From Alteromonadaceae bacterium UBA2620 (GTDB lineage Bacteria; Pseudomonadota; Gammaproteobacteria; Enterobacterales; Alteromonadaceae): a stretch of 24,717 nt of DNA. This document shows, piece after piece, positions 1 to 7,732 of this stretch (position 1 is its first letter; every line of letters begins with the position of its first letter). The notes beneath the pieces are model-generated. The model did no database searches and was not told the DNA's origin. It saw only the letters and a list, made by a program, of their open reading frames with translations. The stretch is taken from positions 1 to 24,717 of the forward strand of contig DDJQ01000137.1 of NCBI GenBank assembly GCA_002339125.1, given 5' to 3'. A program made the translations under genes and the position numbers.

Positions 1-90
1 CAATTTAGCAGAACATAGCCTTCTTTTTAAATGTCATCTCACCCTGCATTTATGCTCGTCCTTGTATAAGATTTCGTGATGTTATATTCC

Positions 91-489
91 TCATCTAATA
101 TCGGTTTGATTCCCTTTAGAGAGATATTTTAATGATTGAATTTTTTCCAACATAAAGACATAGAATATATCCCCAAGCTGGTAGTTAAACAGAAAAGTAA
201 GAAGACAATTTAAAACTCTGAGAAATCCATGCTCATACCGACCACACTTTAGAAATTCTGCAAACTCTTTATCGACATGATGTGGTAGTGTCTTTCCTTG
301 ATGGGAAAGGTACTCCAGAAAATCCGGATAATATTGCTCAACCAATTGGTATAGCAACGTTTGCTCTGGCCGATGTCGTTTATAGGTATGCATGTTAATG
401 GCTACAATGGCGTCTTTGCCAAGGATTGGTACTAAAAAGCCAGCATCCGAGCAAAAGTGGAGCATCCGTTTCGGATCATCAAATGCCAA
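91..489 (-). pseudogene. IS91-family transposase, N-terminal remnant
   Basis: Residues about 33-92 of this 132-residue frame resemble the N-terminal part of IS91-family transposases: YKRHRPEQTLLYQLVEQYYP, then a segment with GKTLPHHVDKEFAEFLKCG and YEHGFLRV. In intact proteins this is followed by a cysteine-rich zinc-binding stretch and a HUH-type catalytic domain of several hundred residues. Here the resemblance stops after FLRV, near base 205, and the remaining 40 residues look random. No other frame in 1-205 restores the zinc motif, so this looks like a truncated remnant rather than a simple frameshift. The first ATG may not be the original start, because the first ~32 residues do not resemble the family; a methionine just before TYKRH is a plausible older start. 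The remnant is AT-rich compared with the genes that follow. It is presumably non-functional. Confidence 0.6.
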
Positions 490-618
490 TTTGGCTTTAT
501 CAAAGCACGATACAAAGGACTGATGAAAAATGACTCGCAGTTAGCCATGCTATTCACCTTGGCAAACCTGTTTAAAGTAGACCAGATGTTGCGACGACAG
601 CCAAGATCTGTCTGAAAT

Positions 619-638
619 CCGGGAATAAACCGGAATAA
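619..638. repeat. Short direct repeat upstream of the IS91 remnant
   Basis: Two near-identical units lie one base apart: CCGGGAATAA at 619-628 and CCGGAATAA at 630-638. They sit upstream of the IS91-type transposase remnant, on the side where an element terminus is expected. I infer that they mark the terminal region of the old element. No matching terminus is visible on the other side within the window. Confidence 0.35.
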
Positions 639-735
639 GGCCGACATTGAGAATTTACCGTTCAAAAATTAGACGGCGAATGCAAAGGCTGGTTCAAGAA
701 CTAAATTGCAGGACTTATTCGCAGTTTCCTTAAGC

Positions 736-1563
736 TTACATCTTCATGGCCGCTTTCACCTTATCACGATGACTACGACTCACTTTGAGCTCGGTATCGT
801 TATTCAGGATAAGGTGATACTCACCGCTTATGTGACTCACCAGTTTTTTCACATAACGTATGTTAGCGATAGCTGAACGGTGAACACGCACAAACAATTG
901 CGGATTTAATTCCTGCTCAAGTTCTTTCATGGTTTTACGCATAATATGCATGCCATCCAGCGCGTGTACGCACATGTAATCACCGGCTGCATCAATCCAC
1001 TGAATATCAGAAACATTTACCCGGGTGACTTCTGAGCCGTCTTTAATCGCCAGTACGTCTGGATAAGGATTCGTTTCTACCGCTTCACCGCTGGCAAGCT
1101 TACGTAAGATTTCTTCGCAATCGTCGCCGGTTAATTCTGCCACCAGATTGACCAGCTTTCTGGACTGCTCGTCCTGGTTCTGGGTGGCAAAGTACTCGTG
1201 AACTTTCTTAATGGCGGCACTCAATCGTTCGTCATCGGCTGGTTTGAGCAAATAATCCAGTGCGTGAACATCAAAAGCCTTAATAGCGTAGCTGTCGTAA
1301 GCGGTAACAAAGATAATCATCGGGATTGGCTGTTTCAGCTCTTTGAGCTTGTTGATTACCTGAAAACCGTTTAATCCGGGCATCTGAATATCGAGAAAAA
1401 CCAGATCCGGACGATGCTGAGAAATCATACTGACTGCGTCCAGACCATTTTGACATTCAGCAACCACTTCTACATCATCGAATTTTTCCAGGCGTAAGCG
1501 TAAGCCACTGCGGGCCAGAGGCTCATCGTCGACGATAAGCGTTTTAATTTTTTGCTGACTCAT
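736..1563 (-). CDS. LytTR-family response regulator
   Basis: A 275-residue cytoplasmic regulator. Residues 1-125 form a receiver domain with the acidic pair in VDDEP (12-14), the phospho-acceptor D58 in FLDIQMPG, T87 and K107 in LLKP. A linker is followed by a LytTR DNA-binding domain (about 170-274) with the usual IDAAGDYMCVH and FVRVHRSAIAN blocks. The architecture matches the AlgR/YehT(BtsR)/YpdB group. The start ATG lies directly after the kinase stop codon, so kinase and regulator are one transcription unit in that order and probably translationally coupled. Targets cannot be read from the sequence; family members usually regulate a few membrane-transport, carbon-uptake or surface genes. 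Family assignment is secure; the orthologue is not assigned. Confidence 0.93.
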   Translation of the reverse strand: MSQQKIKTLIVDDEPLARSGLRLRLEKFDDVEVVAECQNGLDAVSMISQHRPDLVFLDIQMPGLNGFQVINKLKELKQPIPMIIFVTAYDSYAIKAFDVHALDYLLKPADDERLSAAIKKVHEYFATQNQDEQSRKLVNLVAELTGDDCEEILRKLASGEAVETNPYPDVLAIKDGSEVTRVNVSDIQWIDAAGDYMCVHALDGMHIMRKTMKELEQELNPQLFVRVHRSAIANIRYVKKLVSHISGEYHLILNNDTELKVSRSHRDKVKAAMKM

Positions 1564-2661
1564 TTAAATATCCTTTACATCATAAGGAATACGAACACTA
1601 ACGCGTACTCCCTGCGGCTGATTGTGTTCAACCGTAAAAGCAAAATTCCGATTATACAAAGCGTGCAGGCGTTCTTTTATGTTGGGCAGACCCACTCCAC
1701 CAGTGCGGCTTAACTGACCATCCAGAATATCCGCCCCCGGGCCATTATCGGCTACATCGAGGAGCAGGTCGTTACCAAATCTGCGTGCATCAATGGTGAG
1801 CTTGCCTGCATGTTCAAGCTTAGAGATAGCATGCTTAATGGCATTTTCAACGATGGGTTGCAGTATCATACTTGGAACCATAGCGTTTTCGCAATCTTCT
1901 TCGATATTCCAGACCACTTCCAGACGTTCGCCGAAACGCACTTTTTCAATTTCTAAATATAACCGTAATGCCTTGATTTCCTGACCTAATGCCACTTTTT
2001 TAATGGGATCGTTATCCAGCGAGTAGCGCAAGAAGTCACTCAGTCTCGATACCATGGCTTCGGCGGTATCATTGTTCTTCATCAGGATCAGCGTTGAAAT
2101 GGCGTTGAGTGTATTAAACAAAAAGTGCGGATTAAGCTGATAGCGCAGCATCTTGAGATGTGCCTGATGAGCCATGGTGCTGGCTTTTAAGGCATTTTGC
2201 TTTTCCCGCTGTAGCATCTCAAAGTTTTTGATACCAAAATACAAACCGCTCCAACAGCCGATCATGATCATTGAATCAATGGTATTACTGAAATACATAT
2301 ACCAGGCATCGGGCCTGAAGCCGTGTTTGTAGATTTCCCAGTAGTTAACATTTTTTACTACTGCCCATAACAGGGCAACAGCATAAGACGCGGCCAACAC
2401 GGTGAGCAGTAACTTAACGGCTCCCTGATTGCGCGCCCAGCGATACACGTAGCGCAGCGGGATAGTTAAAATCCAGCCAGCATAGGAATTGAGGATAATA
2501 ATAAACAGGAAAATAGGACGAACTTCATGCAAAAACGACCCAATGTAATAAACCACAGCAAATCCCGCCCACCCTGCGGTATGTAATACCCAGAATAAGC
2601 GTTCGTTGTTTTCAAATAGTCGCTGCCACTTCAGCACAAAGGTACCAGATTGTTTTATCAT
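1564..2661 (-). CDS. LytS/AlgZ-type membrane sensor histidine kinase
   Basis: A 365-residue inner-membrane kinase. The N-terminal part has about four hydrophobic segments (near residues 22-44, 50-72, 84-102 and 122-147) with short loops and no large periplasmic sensor domain. The His_kinase core (PF06580 type) follows, with H179 in RYQLNPHFLFNTLN as the probable phosphorylated histidine. The ATP-binding part shows an N-box IVENAIKHA, DNGPGAD and the GVGLPNIKERL block near the C-terminus. The stop codon abuts the ATG of the LytTR regulator, its evident partner. About 145 non-coding bases upstream should carry the promoter of the pair. The short loops suggest a stimulus sensed in or near the membrane, which is inference. 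Confidence 0.92.
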   Translation of the reverse strand: MIKQSGTFVLKWQRLFENNERLFWVLHTAGWAGFAVVYYIGSFLHEVRPIFLFIIILNSYAGWILTIPLRYVYRWARNQGAVKLLLTVLAASYAVALLWAVVKNVNYWEIYKHGFRPDAWYMYFSNTIDSMIMIGCWSGLYFGIKNFEMLQREKQNALKASTMAHQAHLKMLRYQLNPHFLFNTLNAISTLILMKNNDTAEAMVSRLSDFLRYSLDNDPIKKVALGQEIKALRLYLEIEKVRFGERLEVVWNIEEDCENAMVPSMILQPIVENAIKHAISKLEHAGKLTIDARRFGNDLLLDVADNGPGADILDGQLSRTGGVGLPNIKERLHALYNRNFAFTVEHNQPQGVRVSVRIPYDVKDI

Positions 2662-2807
2662 CTACTGCATTATACGTGTATTTATGAGGGTGAATAATGA
2701 CTTAGTCGTAATTGATTTACGATTTATCGCACTATTGTCATACCTGAGGGTAACAGGCAATGTGGACGGTACAGTCTTTGTGCACTAATTGCCACATTGC
2801 CGGAAGA

Positions 2808-3269
2808 TTAATAACTAATATTTAACCGTTTAAGCCAGCTACCCCATACCCAGGCAGGACCAATCAACAGAAAACGTAAATCGGTGAAAAACGACGGCCG
2901 CTTACCTTCAATGGCATGGCCAATAAACTGCAAAATCCACATGATAACAAATACCCCGACACTCACCTGCCAGACCGGCACCGTCGATTGGGCGACTTGT
3001 TCAATAATCAGAAAGCAGGCAATGGTTAGCAGTGTCATGGCGGCACCAATCGGCCCAGACAGCAGAAAGTAGTAATAGAGTACCGGGATAGCGATTATAT
3101 GCGCAAAGTTAACCCCGTATTGTTCAATAAAACCAGGCACTGGTATAGACCAGACCAACCCGATAACTGAAAAGTATATGGCCGGTACGGCCAGGTTATG
3201 AATCATCTTATTGGTTGGATTCATGTGGCTTTCTGAATATTCGTTAAACAGCCGTTCAATATCACGCAT
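2808..3269 (-). CDS. DUF962 / Mpo1-like membrane protein
   Basis: A 153-residue integral membrane protein with about four hydrophobic helices. The N-terminus YSESHMNPTNKMIHNLAVPA and the C-terminal FIGHAIEGKRPSFF carry the spaced histidines typical of DUF962. In yeast the family member Mpo1 is an iron-dependent dioxygenase for 2-hydroxy fatty acid alpha-oxidation, with histidines as iron ligands. Those histidines (around 15, 24 and in the GHAIEGKRP motif) are present here, so an active enzyme is possible, but the bacterial role is not established. It is convergent with nothing and lies alone between the kinase and the PilZ gene, both on the same strand, with about 100 bases separating it from the PilZ stop codon. 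Confidence 0.8.
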   Translation of the reverse strand: MRDIERLFNEYSESHMNPTNKMIHNLAVPAIYFSVIGLVWSIPVPGFIEQYGVNFAHIIAIPVLYYYFLLSGPIGAAMTLLTIACFLIIEQVAQSTVPVWQVSVGVFVIMWILQFIGHAIEGKRPSFFTDLRFLLIGPAWVWGSWLKRLNISY

Positions 3270-3340
3270 ACAATTTGTCCCCGTTTCCTGTCTGATACGG
3301 AATGAGGCAAATAATTGTTTTATAGTCGCCCTCTTTCCGC

Positions 3341-3357
3341 CGCTGGTACAACCAGCG
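3341..3357. other. Perfect 7-bp hairpin between DUF962 and PilZ genes
   Basis: CGCTGGT, a three-base loop ACA, and ACCAGCG form a perfect stem just downstream of the PilZ gene on the minus strand. No T-rich tract follows on that strand, so it is not a convincing intrinsic terminator. It may simply stabilise the 3' end of the PilZ transcript. Confidence 0.3.
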
Positions 3358-3368
3358 TAGCTTCTATC

Positions 3369-4049
3369 CTAAAGCTCAACAATAAAACGATCCAACAATT
3401 TTTTAACAATTTCTGCATCTGCGGCAAATTGAACGCCATAAAACACTCTGGTTTGTATGGTACTGCTGTTTTTGATGATCCCTTTAATCACGTTTTCTTT
3501 GTCTTCAGCAATTTTAAGTTGAATGGTTTTACCGTTTTCCAGAATGGGGAATTCCGGGCTCGATTCGAGTACGCACCGGCATCCCTGAAATGACACATCC
3601 ACAATCATACAGTCGGTGCTTAAGGTTTGCTTATCATCGCTGGCACTCACCCGGGCCTGGATCCCCGGTGTCCAGCGTTTATGTTTGCGCAGTGCAAGGG
3701 TCTGTAGCGATTCCGGCATAGCCACAAAAAGGATGGGTACCGGGTGTGTAATGACTTTGATTACGTGGGAACGAAACGCAATCACCTTGCCTTCATCGCC
3801 TTCCAGCACGTAACGTAAAACCACTTCATTGTCTGGCACCAGCACGTCACGCAGATAACCCCAACGGGACTCACTGGGAACCTGAAACAACAGGCAATTA
3901 GGTACATCAGCGCCAATATAGCTGGTTTTTACCCGCTTGGGAGCGGTGGGCGTGGAGATTTGTAAATCCACCATACTGCCGGGCATAAGCGACTGTAAGC
4001 TATTGATATCAGCACTACTAAGCAGGATCTTTTTTTGTTTGGGCATCAT
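3369..4049 (-). CDS. YcgR-type PilZ domain protein (c-di-GMP receptor)
   Basis: A 226-residue soluble protein with an N-terminal YcgR-like (PilZN) beta domain (about 10-110) and a C-terminal PilZ domain (about 118-225). Both parts of the c-di-GMP signature are intact: RKHKR (R121 and R125, the RxxxR motif) and DVSFQG (D151, S153, G156, the D/NxSxxG motif). In YcgR, c-di-GMP binding at this site makes the protein act on the flagellar motor as a brake. No flagellar genes lie nearby, so the output could instead be adhesion or exopolysaccharide control. Two ATG codons in tandem open the frame. The gene diverges from the M61 peptidase gene, and a short AT-rich region separates them. Confidence 0.87.
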   Translation of the reverse strand: MMPKQKKILLSSADINSLQSLMPGSMVDLQISTPTAPKRVKTSYIGADVPNCLLFQVPSESRWGYLRDVLVPDNEVVLRYVLEGDEGKVIAFRSHVIKVITHPVPILFVAMPESLQTLALRKHKRWTPGIQARVSASDDKQTLSTDCMIVDVSFQGCRCVLESSPEFPILENGKTIQLKIAEDKENVIKGIIKNSSTIQTRVFYGVQFAADAEIVKKLLDRFIVEL

Positions 4050-4078
4050 TTAAAACTGAATCGCAATCACTATAGCTA

Positions 4079-4084
4079 TATAAT
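4079..4084 (+). promoter_or_regulatory. Candidate -10 box upstream of the M61 peptidase
   Basis: A perfect TATAAT sits 72 bases before the chosen start codon, within an AT-rich divergent intergenic region. The matching -35 (CTGAAT at 4056-4061, 17-base spacer) is weak. The start of the same region (TATAGCTATA) is palindromic and could also serve the divergent PilZ gene. Confidence 0.4.
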
Positions 4085-4116
4085 CATATTTTCAGTATTT
4101 CACAACTATTCATGTC

Positions 4117-4137
4117 CATCCTGGCTAAAACAGGATG
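4117..4137 (+). promoter_or_regulatory. 5'-leader hairpin before the M61 start
   Basis: CATCCTG (4117-4123) and CAGGATG (4131-4137) form a perfect 7-bp stem around a 7-base loop. It ends four bases before the ribosome binding site GAAGAGG (4141-4147). An upstream ATG at 4135 lies inside the stem. The hairpin could protect the mRNA 5' end or affect initiation; this is inference. Confidence 0.35.
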
Positions 4138-4155
4138 CAAGAAGAGGTATATCCC

Positions 4156-5934
4156 ATGGCGCCACAATCGCCCGTCCTTCAGTATTCGTTATCGGTAAAC
4201 TCAGTCAGCCAGCATTTGTTTGATGTCACCTTATCCATTCCGGCTATTGATAGTGAACACCTCACGCTGAGCCTGCCGGGTTGGATCCCGGGCAGCTATA
4301 TGGTGCGTGATTTTTCCCGCAATATCGTTAATTTTTCTGCCACCAACAGCAAAGGACAACCCATTGAAGTTACCCTGCTGGATAAACAACAATGGCAGTT
4401 AACCACTAGCGGCGAGGCGGCAGAAGTAACGTATCAGGTGTATGCCTTCGATTTGTCAGTACGTAGCGCCTATATCAACGATGAGTATGCCTTTTGTAAC
4501 GGCACCAGTGTTTTTGTTAGCGTTTCAGGCTTTGAACACCTGCCCTGCGAACTGGTAATTAAGAGCCCGGCGAGCAAGCCCGACTGGCAAATAGAAACCA
4601 CGTTACCTCACCTTGAGGATAACCGCTTTATCAGTGCCGACTATGATGAACTCATCGACCACCCGATATTTATTGGTGAATGCACCAGTGCCGACTTTGA
4701 GGTGGATGGCGTCACCTTTACTCTGATGTTCAGTGGCACCACAGAGTACGACATGCCGCGCCTGTGCGCCGATCTCGAAAAAGTCTGCCAGCATCATTTA
4801 TCATTGTTTGGCAAGCCCTACCCGGTTAAACATTATTTGTTTATGACGTTGATTGCCAATGAAGGCTATGGTGGCCTGGAGCATCGCAGCTCTACTGCGC
4901 TGTTATTCCCCCGCTTTGAACTACCACTGGCAGGTGAACCTGAAGAACTCAGCGACAGCTATGTTAACTTTATCAGTCTGTGTAGCCACGAGTTATTCCA
5001 CACCTGGCACGTTAAGCGTATTAAACCCGATGTGATGGTGGTGCCGGACCTCAGTCAGGAAACCTACACCGACCAGCTGTGGATTTACGAAGGCTTCACC
5101 AGCTTTTATGACGATGTCACCCTGGCCCGTGTAGGTGTTATCCCGCCGGAGCGTTACTTTAAAATAGTCGCGCAAAACCTCACACGGCTGTACAAAAATG
5201 CCGGGCGCTTTAAGCAAAGCATTGCCGAGTCGAGTTTTTATGCCTGGAACAAGTTTTATAAACAGGACGCCGGTTCCATTAACCACATCGTCAGTTATTA
5301 CAACAAAGGCGGCATCGTTGCACTGGGGCTGGATATTTTGCTGCGCGAGCGCAGTAACAACCAATACAATCTGGACGATTTGATGCGGTTGCTGTGGGCG
5401 CAATACGGCGATGAAAGCGGCACGCCGGCCAATGTGATAGAACAACTTTGCCGTGATGAACTCAACGTCGAAGTAAAAGAATATCTCGATGCTGTGGTGT
5501 ATGGCACAGAAGACGTGGCGATGGATAGCCTGCTGGAACATATTGGCGTCAGCCAGACGGTGCAGACCCCGCTTTCTTTACAAGATAAGGGCGGCGATGA
5601 GGCAGCGGGTAAAGTATCACCCCGCTATGATTTTGGTGCGGTGACCAAAGATGCTGATACCGGTTTAGTTATTCAGGCGGTATTGGAAGACTCAGCGGCA
5701 TGTCAGGCTGGTTTGCAGATAAATGATAAACTTATTGCAGTAGACAGCTACGTGGTGAGCACCAAATTATTACAACGACTGCTTACCGTACCTAATGACA
5801 AGCCTCTGGCACTGAGTGTAATCAGGGATGGCCGCTTGCTCAACCTGACTCTGCCGTTACTCCCCGCTCAGGCGCAGAGCTGTGTGCTGAAAATTACCGA
5901 TGAAGAGAAAGCAGCAGCGTGGTTAGGGCGGTAG
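4156..5934 (+). CDS. M61-family peptidase with C-terminal PDZ domain
   Basis: A 592-residue metallopeptidase of the M61 (glycyl aminopeptidase) family. The N-terminal beta domain (about 1-160) contains SLPGWIPGSYMVRDFSRN, which is typical of the family. The thermolysin-like catalytic domain has HELFH (H278, E279, H282) followed by TWHVKRIKP, and a downstream YEGFTSFY that supplies the third zinc ligand. A PDZ domain occupies roughly 500-570 (GLVIQAVLEDSAACQAGLQ). No signal peptide is visible, so it is probably cytosolic. The start at 4156 is chosen over an in-frame ATG at 4135 because GAAGAGG lies 8 bases before it and the seven extra residues are unlike the family. The stop codon lies in a GC-rich inverted repeat. 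Family M61 enzymes release N-terminal glycine or alanine; the substrate here is not known. Confidence 0.92.
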   Translation: MAPQSPVLQYSLSVNSVSQHLFDVTLSIPAIDSEHLTLSLPGWIPGSYMVRDFSRNIVNFSATNSKGQPIEVTLLDKQQWQLTTSGEAAEVTYQVYAFDLSVRSAYINDEYAFCNGTSVFVSVSGFEHLPCELVIKSPASKPDWQIETTLPHLEDNRFISADYDELIDHPIFIGECTSADFEVDGVTFTLMFSGTTEYDMPRLCADLEKVCQHHLSLFGKPYPVKHYLFMTLIANEGYGGLEHRSSTALLFPRFELPLAGEPEELSDSYVNFISLCSHELFHTWHVKRIKPDVMVVPDLSQETYTDQLWIYEGFTSFYDDVTLARVGVIPPERYFKIVAQNLTRLYKNAGRFKQSIAESSFYAWNKFYKQDAGSINHIVSYYNKGGIVALGLDILLRERSNNQYNLDDLMRLLWAQYGDESGTPANVIEQLCRDELNVEVKEYLDAVVYGTEDVAMDSLLEHIGVSQTVQTPLSLQDKGGDEAAGKVSPRYDFGAVTKDADTGLVIQAVLEDSAACQAGLQINDKLIAVDSYVVSTKLLQRLLTVPNDKPLALSVIRDGRLLNLTLPLLPAQAQSCVLKITDEEKAAAWLGR

Positions 5935-5946
5935 TAACCGCCCTTT
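5925..5946 (+). terminator. Weak terminator overlapping the M61 stop codon
   Basis: AGGGCGGT (5925-5932), loop AGTA, ACCGCCCT (5937-5944) form a perfect 8-bp stem that includes the TAG stop codon and is followed by only a short T-run. It lies between the convergent M61 and M23 genes, which end 17 bases apart. Termination efficiency is uncertain. Confidence 0.45.
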
Positions 5947-5951
5947 CGGTA

Positions 5952-6758
5952 TTACTGACGAGGCGGTACCAGCAACGCTGGATCGAGGCGTTCGCTAAAC
6001 CAGTTGATGCGCCAGTCAAGGTGGGGCCCGGTTGCCCTGCCCGTGGCGCCAATCTCACCGATTTTCTGGCCTTGTTCCACCAGGTCACCGGGCTTAACCG
6101 TCAGCTTGCTCAAATGCAAGAAGGTTGAGTTAACCCCGAGGCCATGGTCAATAATAATGGTGCCGCCGGAGTAATATAAATCCGGGTGTGCAAGAGTAAC
6201 CTTGCCACCGGCCGGTGCAATTATCTGGGTACCGGTTGGCGCGCCAACATCTACGCCGTAATGGGGGCGTTTTGGCACACCGTTAAATACGCGCTGACTA
6301 CCGTAAACACCTGTGATAGGCCCTTCGGCTGGCCAGATAAAGTCCACCGCAAAATCTGTTCGCTCACTACTGGTTTTGCGCGCTTTGGCAACCCGCCAGT
6401 TATCATCCTTTATGCGCTCCAGCACACTTTTAGGCGGCGTAACCATGGCTTGCGGTACGCCTTCAATGCGTTGTGTGGGATATTCCCGGGCAGTCAGCGT
6501 TAGCTCGCGATTTTGCACCTCGCCGTCGGGCGTTTGCCAGCGCAGCGCCTGAGTGAGTTTGGCATCACGGCCAAACCCCATCACAAATATACCGTTGGCC
6601 AACACTTTAACCGGCTCATCATTCAGCCATACTGCACTACCGGGCGTAAGCTCGCCACGCAATAAACTACCTTGGGTTAACTCGCCGCGCAGTTCCATAG
6701 CCTGCAACGCACTGCTAATGCATAACAAACCAAACAATACGCTTTTCAGCTTAATCAC
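5952..6758 (-). CDS. Secreted M23-family (LytM-type) peptidase, HxH altered
   Basis: A 268-residue exported protein. Residues 1-20 form a signal peptide ending LQA. A ten-residue unit LRGELT(Q/P)GS is repeated in tandem at about 23-42. The C-terminal peptidase_M23 domain (about 150-255) has HYGVD (H166, D170), the HLS block (H215) and TGPHLDW, where the usual HxH reads H246-L-D248. The second His is a zinc ligand in LytM-type enzymes; Asp could still bind zinc, or activity could be lost and the protein act as an activator. M23 proteins cleave or bind peptidoglycan peptides in the periplasm. The start ATG overlaps the end of the upstream QueD-like gene by 8 bases, so the two are co-transcribed and probably translationally coupled. 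Confidence 0.88.
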   Translation of the reverse strand: MIKLKSVLFGLLCISSALQAMELRGELTQGSLLRGELTPGSAVWLNDEPVKVLANGIFVMGFGRDAKLTQALRWQTPDGEVQNRELTLTAREYPTQRIEGVPQAMVTPPKSVLERIKDDNWRVAKARKTSSERTDFAVDFIWPAEGPITGVYGSQRVFNGVPKRPHYGVDVGAPTGTQIIAPAGGKVTLAHPDLYYSGGTIIIDHGLGVNSTFLHLSKLTVKPGDLVEQGQKIGEIGATGRATGPHLDWRINWFSERLDPALLVPPRQ

Positions 6759-7626
6759 CTACCATGGCTCCCTTGCCAACCCCTTCGTAAGCCATCACGC
6801 AGCAGCTATCATCTGGCAGTCGCTGTTTTTGCTGGGTGTAAATGTATTGTGCAAGGCACTCTACGGTTGAGTCGGTATCAATGATTTCGCAAATTGATTC
6901 AGGCAAAACAATTTCAAAATAGCCCTGGGCTGCCTCGTAGGCAAAACACACATGAGCATCATAGTTTGCTAACCGATGCTGACATTGCAGTGCATCGGCA
7001 CTGATCTGATCTTCCCGGGAGGCAATATAGATGTCTTCCCAACGCCTGGCCCAATAAGCTTCACTCTCCAGATCCTCACTGCCGTTGGTGATTATATCAA
7101 CCCGCGAGCGATGGCCATGTGCGATCCGCTGACAGTTACCATCGTGCTTTTTTAGCCCATGGGTATAGTGATAAAACGGTGTGTTAATGACTTCCGTGCG
7201 TAGCTTAATGGTAAGGTTGTCCACGTTATCCGGCAAATGGGTGGCAATCACCTCGCGCAGATATTCACTTACCGAGTCCATGGTGATAGTGGGCGCATAA
7301 ATAAACGCGTAGGCTTCCGCCGGGCAATACATCTGAATGGCCTGCTCATTAGGCAGATCAAAGCGTACTTCTACTTGTTCTGAGTCTTCATCACGGCGGA
7401 TATGTGCCTGTTCGCTTTCTGCCGGCACCAGCAGTTTATGGTCGATATAACCGTCGATCAGGCGTTTAAGGTTCTTCTTCACTACGCCAAAATCCTGGAT
7501 CATACTTTCTTCATTCAAGGTGCCATCCAGCAGCACATCCACAATCCAGCTCTCGCCAACTATGCCACGCTCAGGGCATAGGTAAGAGAAGTCCATGACG
7601 GTGAGGTCGTTTACAAATAATTGCAT
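6751..7626 (-). CDS. Two-domain QueD/PTPS-like protein
   Basis: A 291-residue protein resembling two 6-carboxytetrahydropterin synthase (T-fold) units in one chain. The first half has the MIQDFGVVKK...IDHKLL segment (about 42-66) typical of QueD, but the preceding zinc head is degenerate (FSYLCPERGIVGESW, no HxH). The second half has an intact-looking zinc head, H156, C165, H170 and H172 in THGLKKHDGNCQRIAHGHRS, comparable to H16, C27, H31 and H33 of E. coli QueD (121 residues). The second half lacks a clear DFG/DHKL segment. QueD makes the queuosine precursor 6-carboxytetrahydropterin; PTPS enzymes make tetrahydropterins. No other queuosine genes are nearby, and the overlap with a cell-wall peptidase gene gives no metabolic clue. 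Fold assignment is fairly secure; the reaction is not. Confidence 0.72.
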   Translation of the reverse strand: MQLFVNDLTVMDFSYLCPERGIVGESWIVDVLLDGTLNEESMIQDFGVVKKNLKRLIDGYIDHKLLVPAESEQAHIRRDEDSEQVEVRFDLPNEQAIQMYCPAEAYAFIYAPTITMDSVSEYLREVIATHLPDNVDNLTIKLRTEVINTPFYHYTHGLKKHDGNCQRIAHGHRSRVDIITNGSEDLESEAYWARRWEDIYIASREDQISADALQCQHRLANYDAHVCFAYEAAQGYFEIVLPESICEIIDTDSTVECLAQYIYTQQKQRLPDDSCCVMAYEGVGKGAMVGD

Positions 7627-7732
7627 TGTATCTCGTTTAATCTTTAACAGGTTGGCGGCTCACCGACTGCGAGACGCCCAATAATCCACTTAGTATACCA
7701 GCGATAGTAAAGTGACTGTACTACTAGCTAGC

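Noticed and set aside
432..665. 77-residue minus-strand open frame upstream of the IS91 remnant
   Set aside because: No ribosome binding site, no family resemblance, and it overlaps the remnant in another frame and the CCGG(G)AATAA repeats; probably non-coding element sequence.
4993..5541. 182-residue frame antisense to the M61 gene
   Set aside because: It mirrors the codons of a well supported gene and has no family resemblance.
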